The notes under the pieces were generated by a model, which saw nothing but the letters and a program-made list of their open reading frames with translations, had not been told where the DNA came from and ran no database searches. The translations under genes were made by a program, and so were the position numbers. A DNA stretch of 64,000 nucleotides from contig NZ_RIAS01000017.1 in the NCBI RefSeq assembly GCF_003719335.1, positions 1 through 64,000 of the forward strand, given 5' to 3'. The DNA is from Paenibacillus amylolyticus (lineage in GTDB: Bacteria > Bacillota > Bacilli > Paenibacillales > Paenibacillaceae). This document shows positions 53,926 through 64,000 of the stretch, piece by piece; position 1 is the stretch's first letter, and each line of letters begins with the position of its first letter.

Positions 53926-54645
53926 ATGATGAAGTTTACAAAGAAAGCTACAGGTTTTATCCTACTGAGTATTGTACTAACGATGGCAATGACGGGCTGT
54001 CAGTCCAGCAATGCCAAGTCTCCAGAGTCTGCTCAGAACTCGGTTGAACCAGGTGCATCGAAGGAGCAGAACAAAGACGAGGGAGCAACAAATTCAAATG
54101 CCCCTGCTTCCGAAAAATCAGAGGGAGAAGATGGTGACGTCATTAAAGAAGGCTCAGTGCAGAAGGAAGGCAATGTGGTGCTGAAGGAGCTTGCTTTTGT
54201 CTATAACGAGCATACCATTGCGATTTCGGATACAGCGAATGAAGAGCAGATGGAACAGATGCTGGGCAAACCAGACAATTTCAAATCCCATACGTACACT
54301 GCAGGTGACGGAACCAATATGGATAATTTAATCGGATTTACGGAAAAAGTATACACGTACCCTGGTCTGGAGATTAAAACAATCAGTGTACCTGAAGGAA
54401 AACAAGACTCGATTTTTAATATCCAAATTACCGATCCCAAGTATACGACAGTTCGAAATATTAAAGCAGGGGACAGCTTGGACACACTAAAAAAAGCGTA
54501 TCCTGAAGGGAAACTGTTAGGTAACGGGGCACCTGACGAGGAAGATGACTTCCGTTACGAGCCTTCCAACTATGTAGATGTCATGTCGTTCCATATCAAG
54601 GATTCCAAGGTTGAGAGCATTCAGATCTTCAGCCTGCTGGACTAA
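53926..54645 (+). CDS. Hypothetical lipoprotein
   Basis: The protein has 239 residues. A signal peptide (KKATGFILLSIVLTMAMTGC) ends in the lipobox MTGC. A low-complexity linker rich in Ser, Glu and Asn runs to about residue 85. The globular part (about 88-239) has two similar-looking segments: LGKPDNFKSHTY with TYPGLEIKTISV, and LDTLKKAYPEG with YVDVMSFHIKDSKVESIQIF, which resembles SmpA/OmlA or PepSY-like small beta-alpha folds. GGAGGGA precedes the double ATG (53926/53929). It lies just after the two-component genes, so it may be their target or sensor partner. Confidence 0.7.
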   Translation: MMKFTKKATGFILLSIVLTMAMTGCQSSNAKSPESAQNSVEPGASKEQNKDEGATNSNAPASEKSEGEDGDVIKEGSVQKEGNVVLKELAFVYNEHTIAISDTANEEQMEQMLGKPDNFKSHTYTAGDGTNMDNLIGFTEKVYTYPGLEIKTISVPEGKQDSIFNIQITDPKYTTVRNIKAGDSLDTLKKAYPEGKLLGNGAPDEEDDFRYEPSNYVDVMSFHIKDSKVESIQIFSLLD

Positions 54646-54703
54646 ATGTACAATCGATTCACTTCTTTCATTCACAGAGCCGTTTGATAAGATTTACTTT
54701 TCG

Positions 54704-54731
54704 AACCTGCCCAAAAGTATGGGCAGGTTTT
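54704..54731 (+). terminator. Stem-loop after the lipoprotein gene
   Basis: AACCTGCCC pairs with GGGCAGGTT around an 8-base loop. The T-run is short. The rest of 54732-54982 shows no gene or clear signal. Confidence 0.65.
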
Positions 54732-54982
54732 ATGTCGTTATGAATTGATAAGAGATTGTAGCGTATGTAGTGTTTTTAGCGTTATATACCTCCAGATCTA
54801 TCCATAAAAATTAGAGGGAGTACAAGTTTTCCTTACGCAACTTTTTTGGATTCCCATTAAACTCTTGCGGCACTCAGACTATGTTTGCTTACACTCAAAA
54901 CGTTTCTCTAGACCCACACAAACGTTCAATGATACCATCATACAAGTGTTAAGAGAGTTGAAGACTGCAGGAGGAACGGAAT

Positions 54983-55882
54983 GTGGATCAAGTAAGATAT
55001 GATAACTTAAAACTCGGGGAACGTGGGGCGATCATCAGTATCATCGCTTATATATGTTTGACCGCAATAAAGCTGGTGATTGGTACAATTGCTGGCTCTG
55101 AAGCACTCAAAGCAGACGGCTTGAATAATGCAACGGATATTGTCGCATCCATCGCCGTACTGATTGGTTTAAGATTCGCCCAGCGTCCGGCTGATAAAGA
55201 TCATACATATGGGCACTGGCGGGCAGAAACGGTGGCTTCTCTTGTCGCTTCGTTCATCATGATGGCTGTGGGACTGCAAGTATTGTTCGAAGCCTTTGGC
55301 TCTGTGTTTGAAGGTAAGCACGAATCTCCTGATCTCATTGCTGCGTATACAGGTATTTTCTGTGCGATTGTTATGGTTTTGGTCTATCGATACAATAAAA
55401 GACTGGCCACACGTATCAAAAGCCAGGCTGTTATGGCTGCCGCACGGGATAATATCTCCGATGCTTGGGTGAGTATTGGTGCCGTCGTCGGGATCGTGGG
55501 TTCTCAGTTCGGCCTTCCTTGGCTTGACCCTGTAACGGCGATTATCGTCGGTTTGCTGATCAGCAAAACGGCCTGGGATATTTTCAGAGAAGCTACGCAC
55601 CATCTTACGGATGGATTTGACGTAGAGTTAATTCAAGAATACCGGGAGACTATTGCCGGAATTGATGGTGTAGAGACGGTTAAAGATGTTCGAGCACGTA
55701 ATTACGGTAGCAACGCCGTGGTTGACGTGGTGATCACGGTTCGGGGAGATTTGGATCTGCAACAAGCACATGATATTTGTACCGATGTGGAAAACGAGCT
55801 TCTGGAAGAGCATGATGTGTATACGGTACACGTTCACGTTGAGCCGGAGCCAGAGCAGGAAACGGTCAAAGAATACATGTAA
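54983..55882 (+). CDS. Cation diffusion facilitator (CDF) metal transporter
   Basis: The protein has 299 residues, six membrane helices and a C-terminal cytoplasmic domain ending in a His/Glu-rich VHVHVEPEPEQE. The metal site in helix 2 reads ADGLNNATD and in helix 5 AARDNISDAW. Zinc CDFs have HxxxD here; the Asn/Asp arrangement is of the manganese/iron CDF kind, so Mn2+ or Fe2+ export is more likely. The start is a GTG at 54983, 8 bases after GGAGG. It has its own strong terminator. Confidence 0.85.
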   Translation: MDQVRYDNLKLGERGAIISIIAYICLTAIKLVIGTIAGSEALKADGLNNATDIVASIAVLIGLRFAQRPADKDHTYGHWRAETVASLVASFIMMAVGLQVLFEAFGSVFEGKHESPDLIAAYTGIFCAIVMVLVYRYNKRLATRIKSQAVMAAARDNISDAWVSIGAVVGIVGSQFGLPWLDPVTAIIVGLLISKTAWDIFREATHHLTDGFDVELIQEYRETIAGIDGVETVKDVRARNYGSNAVVDVVITVRGDLDLQQAHDICTDVENELLEEHDVYTVHVHVEPEPEQETVKEYM

Positions 55883-55916
55883 TATTGTTCGAAATGTAAA
55901 AAGGGCAAGAAAACGC

Positions 55917-55952
55917 AAAAAACCAGTAAACGATAATGTTTACTGGTTTTTT
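55917..55952 (+). terminator. Bidirectional terminator
   Basis: AAAAAACCAGTAAAC pairs with GTTTACTGGTTTTTT around a 6-base loop. Confidence 0.9.
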
Positions 55953-56025
55953 GCTGTTGTTACCTACTTAAGCTTATTTCACATTTTAACATGCCAGCAT
56001 TAACGCAAATGACCTAATCCACCAA

Positions 56026-56496
56026 TCATTTAGGCATATTGTACATAATCAAATTATTGTACTTATCCGCATGTTTTTGTTCGTCCAGAATGATTCCCCA
56101 TACCGTGTCTTTGTAGATGCCGTAGGGTAAACCAAACCATATTCTTCTGTACTTCTCCACAGCGGAAAGTTCACCCTGGAATGCCTTCTGCAATCCACCG
56201 AGATAGGAAGTGACGCTCTCGGGGGGTTCACTGCTTATACCCGTGATTTCCTGACCTGTGAGGTCCTTATACATCTCTCTGAACATCCGATTATGCCCAC
56301 GCTCATCATCGCGAATGCTTGTAATGATTGCTGCTTGGTAGGTGTCTGGAGCCATGCGAATAAGAGCATCATAGAACAGTTCATCATTTCGTTCGCCTTG
56401 AACAGCGGATTGTATTAATCCGAGTGCTTCAACTGTTGATGTTGCCCATACGGGAGTAAACGGATTTCTGTAAAAATAAGGATAGGTTGCGTACAT
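56026..56496 (-). CDS. Ferritin-like domain protein
   Basis: The protein has 156 residues. Helices with metal-binding Glu/His pairs are visible: EALGLIQSAVQGERND, IRDDERGHNRMF and a second set GELSAVEKYRRIWFG and LDEQKHADKYN. This is a rubrerythrin/ferritin-like four-helix bundle that usually binds a di-iron or di-manganese centre. The ATG at 56496 is chosen because GGAGGGA is 6 bases upstream; a start at 56535 has none. The N-terminal YATYPYFYRNPFTP is unusual. The function is not known. Confidence 0.75.
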   Translation of the reverse strand: MYATYPYFYRNPFTPVWATSTVEALGLIQSAVQGERNDELFYDALIRMAPDTYQAAIITSIRDDERGHNRMFREMYKDLTGQEITGISSEPPESVTSYLGGLQKAFQGELSAVEKYRRIWFGLPYGIYKDTVWGIILDEQKHADKYNNLIMYNMPK

Positions 56497-56601
56497 GCTA
56501 ATCCCTCCATGCCCATGATGAAATAAGATATGCACATACGCCCAGTAACGTTAACCTTCTTTTCGTTAGGATTCCTCGATGACTTTCCTTACCCCAGCAC
56601 T

Positions 56602-57072
56602 CTAACGATTGAAAAGTTTAACGATATCGTCTGGGAATATCATTTTTAAAAGCTTACTGTAGCCATGGGCAAGCACAAAAGGCAGGAAATAAGACCAGTA
56701 CGTCCAGAACATATTCCATCCGTTAAAATAAACAACATGCCCCATCAACTTAGCACACCACTCAATCAGCGTCAGCACAAGTGCTGATATAAAGATGCTT
56801 GGCCACGGTCTGGCCTTTTTCACTAGAATCATGTACATCATGATACACCCCGTAATAGGATATATACCAAGATCCATCGGCAGGGCAGCATATGACTGGT
56901 TGTTTGTATTCGGCATAATATTCCAGAAATAATTAAATCCAACATTGTTAATGCAAGCCGATATTGCCACACCAAGTGGGAAGTATAACACGAGCAAGTA
57001 GTAATGACGCCTTAAAATCCATGCACCCAGTAGCAGGGGGACGAGCATACCCAAAACCCAGTTACCCAGCAT
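56602..57072 (-). CDS. CBO0543-family membrane protein
   Basis: The protein has 156 residues and about five membrane helices with many aromatic residues (NNVGFNYFWNI, LIEWCAKLMGHVVYFNGWNMFWTYWSYFLPF). This resembles the uncharacterised CBO0543 family found in spore formers. The ATG at 57072 is chosen because GGAGG is 8 bases upstream. The function is unknown. Confidence 0.6.
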   Translation of the reverse strand: MLGNWVLGMLVPLLLGAWILRRHYYLLVLYFPLGVAISACINNVGFNYFWNIMPNTNNQSYAALPMDLGIYPITGCIMMYMILVKKARPWPSIFISALVLTLIEWCAKLMGHVVYFNGWNMFWTYWSYFLPFVLAHGYSKLLKMIFPDDIVKLFNR

Positions 57073-57144
57073 ATCATTTTCCTCCAAATCTAACTCTGAT
57101 CTTCGACTCCGTCTCAGATTTAATACAGGTTTAACTGTGGCAAT

Positions 57145-57330
57145 TTAATCTGTTTTTTTCTGTTCAAGGAGACGGTTGACTTGCTCCGCAATGGCATCTA
57201 GTTTTCGATCGTAGTGCTTGTAAGTGAACCAGCCTACAACGGCTTTAACTGCAAAGAAGAGAACTGCAGCGATAATCACCAAAATATAGTCATGGGCAAT
57301 GTGTTTTAACCAATCATTGATGTGCTGCAT
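57145..57330 (-). CDS. Small single-span membrane protein
   Basis: The protein has 61 residues. One membrane helix lies near 15-37 (DYILVIIAAVLFFAVKAVVGWFTY), followed by a charged amphipathic tail (KLDAIAEQVNRLLEQKK). GGGGGTG is upstream of the ATG. It is on the same strand as the CBO0543-type gene. The function is unknown. Confidence 0.6.
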   Translation of the reverse strand: MQHINDWLKHIAHDYILVIIAAVLFFAVKAVVGWFTYKHYDRKLDAIAEQVNRLLEQKKTD

Positions 57331-57430
57331 TATTTACACCCCCGTCGCATACATATATCGTCTGGTTAAGATGCCCATTAAATCTTAAGGTAATTCATAA
57401 ATGCTAATAAGATCCTTTGCGTATAAAGTG

Positions 57431-57459
57431 TTGCTTTTTGTCGAAATCCATGCTACATT
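57431..57459 (+). promoter_or_regulatory. Candidate promoter of the second beta-glucoside operon
   Basis: TTGCTT (57431-57436), a 17-base spacer and TACATT (57454-57459). Confidence 0.45.
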
Positions 57460-57463
57460 ATCG

Positions 57464-57478
57464 ATGTAAACGTTTATA
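57464..57478 (+). promoter_or_regulatory. CcpA (cre) site of the second beta-glucoside operon
   Basis: The 15-base site ATGTAAACGTTTATA matches WTGNAANCGNWNNCW with one mismatch. It falls at the expected transcript start, where CcpA would block transcription. Confidence 0.7.
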
Positions 57479-57512
57479 TTTGCTTTAAACAACATCATAT
57501 ATGATTCAATTT

Positions 57513-57542
57513 GGCGTGTTACTGTTCGGCAGGCAAGGCTTA
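57513..57542 (+). promoter_or_regulatory. RAT antiterminator sequence, third copy
   Basis: It has the GTGTTACTG and CAGGCAAGG features of a LicT-type RAT. Its middle (TTCGG) differs from the two copies of the first operon. The 3' end overlaps the terminator. Confidence 0.85.
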
Positions 57543-57593
57543 AATTGGGTGGTTTGTATATTTATTATACCCACCTAATTTAGGCCTTTTTTT
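57535..57593 (+). terminator. RAT-controlled terminator of the second beta-glucoside operon
   Basis: AGGCTTAAATTGGGTGG pairs with CCACCTAATTTAGGCCT (minor mismatches), then seven T. Confidence 0.85.
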
Positions 57594-57612
57594 ATGCACA
57601 ATTTCAGGGTGA

Positions 57613-59520
<1,908 letters not shown>

Positions 59521-59562
59521 TATTATGGGGTAAATTCACCCTGAACATAGAGGAGCATGGAT

Positions 59563-60402
59563 ATGAGAGTAGTTAAGGTTCTCAATACAAGTATTGTTTT
59601 GGCCAAGCGTAATGACAATAAAGAGGTTATTGCCATGGGCAAGGGAATTGGATTCAGAAGCAGACCCGGGGACATCATTAACGAAAATGAAATTGAAAAA
59701 GTATATGTCGTTGAGAATGAAGGAATGTCCTCGGATATGACTGCACTGATGAGAGAGACGCCGGAAGAGTATTTAATTTTGGCAGACGAAATCATATCCT
59801 ATGCGAAACAAGTATTATCGCGTGATCTGAGTGAAAATCTCTATTTTTCGTTAACAGACCACCTCCATATGGCTGCCAAACGATTCAAATCGAATATTAC
59901 GATACAAAATCGCATGTTATGGGAAGTGCAGAAGTTTTACCCGCAAGAATTCCTCATTGGGAAGCAGGCATTGAAGTTTATTAAAGATAAGCTTGGACTG
60001 GATCTGCCTGAAGAGGAGGCAGCTAACATCGCCTTCCATCTGGTCAACGCCCAGCAAACGGAACAAAACATGAGTCAGGTCATGATGATGACTACTACCG
60101 TTAAAGATATTCTTAACATTATTCGCATTCATTACGGAATTGAGCTGGACACATCAAGCATTAATTATTCACGCTTTTTGACTCATCTGCAGTTTTTTGT
60201 TCAGCGATTGTTAGAGAATACAATGCTCCAATCCAAGGATGATGAATTGCTCGAACGAATTTCGAGTAAATATCCAGAGGAAAGCAATTGTGTTTCCAAG
60301 ATCAACAATTATATTGGCGCGAAATTTGAACGATTTATGTCCGACGAAGAAAGATTGTATCTCATTATTCACATTAGCCGTGTGATGGACAGAGCGCATT
60401 AA
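59563..60402 (+). CDS. BglG/LicT-family transcriptional antiterminator, second copy
   Basis: The protein has 279 residues. The CAT RNA-binding domain covers about 1-55 (RVVKVLNTSIVLAKRNDNKEV). PRD1 holds His100 (TDHLHMA) and a second His further on (NIAFHLVNAQQ), and PRD2 runs about 170-279 with FLTHLQFF and LIIHISRV. The ATG at 59563 is chosen since AGAGGAG lies 8 bases away; the ATG at 59557 is too close. It sits between the permease and the GH1 gene, so its synthesis depends on the RAT at 57513. Confidence 0.9.
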   Translation: MRVVKVLNTSIVLAKRNDNKEVIAMGKGIGFRSRPGDIINENEIEKVYVVENEGMSSDMTALMRETPEEYLILADEIISYAKQVLSRDLSENLYFSLTDHLHMAAKRFKSNITIQNRMLWEVQKFYPQEFLIGKQALKFIKDKLGLDLPEEEAANIAFHLVNAQQTEQNMSQVMMMTTTVKDILNIIRIHYGIELDTSSINYSRFLTHLQFFVQRLLENTMLQSKDDELLERISSKYPEESNCVSKINNYIGAKFERFMSDEERLYLIIHISRVMDRAH

Positions 60403-61872
<1,470 letters not shown>

Positions 61873-61894
61873 ACACATGCTAAAAAGTTAAAGT

Positions 61895-61934
61895 AAGAGA
61901 TGATTTCTGTATTGTAAAGGAATCATCTCTTTTT
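61895..61934 (+). terminator. Intrinsic terminator of the second beta-glucoside operon
   Basis: AAGAGATGATT pairs with AATCATCTCTT around a 15-base loop, then T-run. Confidence 0.85.
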
Positions 61935-62080
61935 ATTCGTAGAATGAATTGGCAGGCTAAAACAAATTATAAATATATCTTTCAGCACATTCTTCTTTTC
62001 GGTAGAATAGAGTTATCCGATCTGTAATCTTTTTCCTTATTGATAACGGATTGGAAAAATGATTTGAAGGAGGAGAATGA

Positions 62081-64000
62081 ATGAAATCGGCTGCTTGCAG
62101 GGAGAGGCGATTGGTGTACAGAAGGATGGGTGTGATGCTCGTATTCATCATGCTGGCCAGTATTTTACTTGGGCCCGGCTCAACGGCTCGGGCTGCCGGG
62201 AAGACGATTACGTCCATGGAGTACTTTTCATCTGCTGACGGACCTGTCATATCCAAATCCGGGGTTGGCAAGGCCAGTTTCGGGTTCGTGATGCCTAAGT
62301 TTAATGGGGGTTCTGCTGCATGGAGCGAAGTGAACGGGGATTTAGGTGTTAATGTCAAGGTAGGAAGCCAATGGGTGGATATTGATCAGGCGGAAGGCTT
62401 TACGTACAACCAAAACTGGGGACACTGGACTGACGCCGGCTTTCATGGATATTGGTTCACTCTCTCCTCAACAACCGATGTTCAATTGTATTCCAAAGCG
62501 AACGGAATAAAGCTTGATTATCGACTGGTTTTTCAAAACATTAACGAAACAACGATCACAGCAATGAGCCCTACACAGGGGCCTGACATCATTGCCAGCA
62601 GCACCGGAGGTGCCGGCTTTACTTATCCCACCTTTAACAATAATCCATCAGTCACTTATGAAGCCGTCGCTCTGGATCTCAAGGTGTATGTGAAACCAGT
62701 GCAGAGCAACACGTGGATTGATATTGACAATAACGCAGCCAGCGGCTGGATTTACGATCAGAACTTCGGCCAATTCACTGAGGGTGGAGGAGGATATTGG
62801 TTTAACGTAACCGAGTCTATTCATGTCAAGCTGCAGTCCAAAACATCGGCAGCGAATATTATTTACACCATTACATTCAATGAACCTGTGCGTAATTCAT
62901 TCGTAGTTACTGCCTATGAAGGCACAACTTTCACAGCAGATGAAAGCGGTTCCATAGGTATTCCACTGCCCAAGATTGGCGGGAGCGCACCTATTGCGAA
63001 GGAATTACAAAATTTTGTATACCAAATCAATATCAATGGTCAATGGGTAGACTTAAGTAATAGTGGTCAAAGTAAATTTACGTATTCCGGCAATGGCTAC
63101 AATCCGATTTCCGATGCCAATCAGTGGGGATACTGGGCCGATCATATCTATGGTCTATGGTTCAGACCTATTCAGGAAAATATGCAAATTCGAATCGGCT
63201 ATCCGCTTAACGGACAGCTCGGTGGAAACGTGGGCGGCAACTATGTGAACTATACACTCATTGGCAACCCGGATGCCCCACGTCCCGATGGTTCGGACCA
63301 AGAAGACATCTCCATCGGTACACCGAACAATCCGGCAATTGAAGGCATGAATCTTATTTGGCAGGATGAGTTCAGTGGTTCTGCGCTGGATACAAGCAAA
63401 TGGAATATAGAAACAGGGTATTATCTCAATGATGATCCGGGAACCTGGGGTTGGGGCAACGCGGAGATGCAGCACTACACTACCAGTCCGCAAAATATCT
63501 TTGTTCAGGATGGAAAATTAAATATTCGTGCAACACATAGTAACCAATCATTCCCTCAAGACCCGAATCGTTTTGCGAAATATGCCTCCGGTAAGGTGAA
63601 TACCAAAGACAAGTTATCCTTGAAGTACGGGCGTGTCGATTTCCGTGCCAAACTGCCTACAGGGGATGGCGTCTGGCCTGCACTCTGGATGCTGCCGCAA
63701 GATTCGGTATATGGCACTTGGGCTGCATCAGGTGAAATTGACGTGATGGAGGCAAGAGGTCGTCTGCCTGGAACAACCAGCGGAACGATTCACTTTGGCG
63801 GGCAATGGCCTGCCAATCAGTATGCAGGTGGAGAGTATCACTTTCCCGCAGGACAAACTATTGCTAACGATTATCACGTATATTCTGTAGTTTGGGAACC
63901 GGACAACATCAAATGGTACGTGGACGGTAAATTCTTCTATAAAGTTACCAATCAGCAGTGGTCGTCTGCAACTGCACCGAACAACCCTAATGCTCCATTT
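62081..64000 (+). CDS. Secreted endo-beta-1,3(4)-glucanase, glycoside hydrolase family 16, 3' truncated
   Basis: The gene runs off the window after 640 codons with no stop. A signal peptide (RRMGVMLVFIMLASILLGPG, ending ARAAG) is followed by three tandem modules of about 110 residues that share W-(V/I)-D and YWF/LWF patterns (Trp98, Trp212, Trp322). The GH16 catalytic domain starts at about residue 423 (NLIWQDEFSG) and contains E552-I-D554-V-M-E557 (GEIDVMEARG), the laminarinase-type active site. It should cut beta-1,3-glucan or mixed-linkage glucan outside the cell. AAGGAGGAG is upstream of the ATG at 62081. Confidence 0.85.
   Translation, partial: MKSAACRERRLVYRRMGVMLVFIMLASILLGPGSTARAAGKTITSMEYFSSADGPVISKSGVGKASFGFVMPKFNGGSAAWSEVNGDLGVNVKVGSQWVDIDQAEGFTYNQNWGHWTDAGFHGYWFTLSSTTDVQLYSKANGIKLDYRLVFQNINETTITAMSPTQGPDIIASSTGGAGFTYPTFNNNPSVTYEAVALDLKVYVKPVQSNTWIDIDNNAASGWIYDQNFGQFTEGGGGYWFNVTESIHVKLQSKTSAANIIYTITFNEPVRNSFVVTAYEGTTFTADESGSIGIPLPKIGGSAPIAKELQNFVYQININGQWVDLSNSGQSKFTYSGNGYNPISDANQWGYWADHIYGLWFRPIQENMQIRIGYPLNGQLGGNVGGNYVNYTLIGNPDAPRPDGSDQEDISIGTPNNPAIEGMNLIWQDEFSGSALDTSKWNIETGYYLNDDPGTWGWGNAEMQHYTTSPQNIFVQDGKLNIRATHSNQSFPQDPNRFAKYASGKVNTKDKLSLKYGRVDFRAKLPTGDGVWPALWMLPQDSVYGTWAASGEIDVMEARGRLPGTTSGTIHFGGQWPANQYAGGEYHFPAGQTIANDYHVYSVVWEPDNIKWYVDGKFFYKVTNQQWSSATAPNNPNAPF

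Noticed and set aside
54732-54982. Possible small gene or RNA in the 250-base gap before the CDF gene
   Set aside because: No frame with a ribosome site and no stable stem or known motif was found.

Overview
The window looks like a piece of a Paenibacillus chromosome or a close relative. The gene content is low-to-moderate G+C Firmicute: strong AGGAGG-type ribosome binding sites, many TTG and GTG starts, intrinsic terminators with long T-runs, cydABDC, SpxH-like, HxlR-type and LicT/BglG-type genes. It is also rich in plant-polysaccharide enzymes (GH51, GH43, GH16, two GH1, and a NodB deacetylase with a carbohydrate-binding tail). The genus is inferred from gene content, not proven. I saw no rRNA, tRNA, IS element, prophage or CRISPR array. 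Both ends cut through genes: a deacetylase at base 1 and a GH16 glucanase at base 64000.

Layout. 1-2463: end of a secreted deacetylase, then an ECF sigma/anti-sigma pair. 2608-6083: LysR, Old Yellow Enzyme, HxlR and an SpxH-like DsbA-fold protein, which read as an electrophile/thiol-stress island. 6348-13423: a GNAT gene, then cydA-cydB-cydD-cydC with a Rex-like site and a long leader. 13618-22792: a CPBP protease, a MerR-GNAT-hydrolase operon, a TetR-PAF-acetylhydrolase-like operon, a second MerR operon (lipoprotein, GAP-family membrane protein) and poorly known proteins. 23404-23602: a 199-bp nested inverted-repeat element. 23741-35525: hemicellulose and beta-glucoside region (GH51 with a divergent ArsR-like regulator; antiterminator-PTS-GH1; AraC; GH43-MFS). 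35602-43821: ArsR-MFS, rifampin ADP-ribosyltransferase, LysR with acetoacetate decarboxylase and a ketopantoate-reductase-like gene, an MFS-TetR efflux operon, a methyltransferase and a zinc-ribbon protein. 44070-49465: two-component system with ABC ATPase and a large FtsX-type permease. 49569-57330: TetR/hydrolase, GlsB, a second two-component system with a lipoprotein, a CDF metal transporter, a ferritin-like protein and small membrane proteins. 57622-61872: second PTS-antiterminator-GH1 operon. 62081-end: GH16 glucanase with three tandem N-terminal modules.

How it works together. Two beta-glucoside systems each have a PTS IIBCA permease, a 6-phospho-beta-glucosidase and a LicT-type antiterminator, with RNA antiterminator (RAT)/terminator switches and CcpA (cre) sites near the promoters. 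The first system has two near-identical RAT switches, one before the antiterminator gene and one before the permease gene. The second has one RAT with a different core. The secreted GH16 and the GH51/GH43 enzymes could supply the oligosaccharides. Many regulators carry visible palindromic operators beside their own gene (MerR x2, TetR x3, LysR x2, ArsR x2), so much of the local regulation can be read from the DNA.

The most unusual items are the nested inverted-repeat element, the duplicated RAT logic, an apparently leaderless ArsR gene, a histidine kinase that seems to start at CTG inside its partner's stop codon, a three-copy response-regulator-like repeat before the ABC genes, and the triplicated module in the GH16 enzyme.
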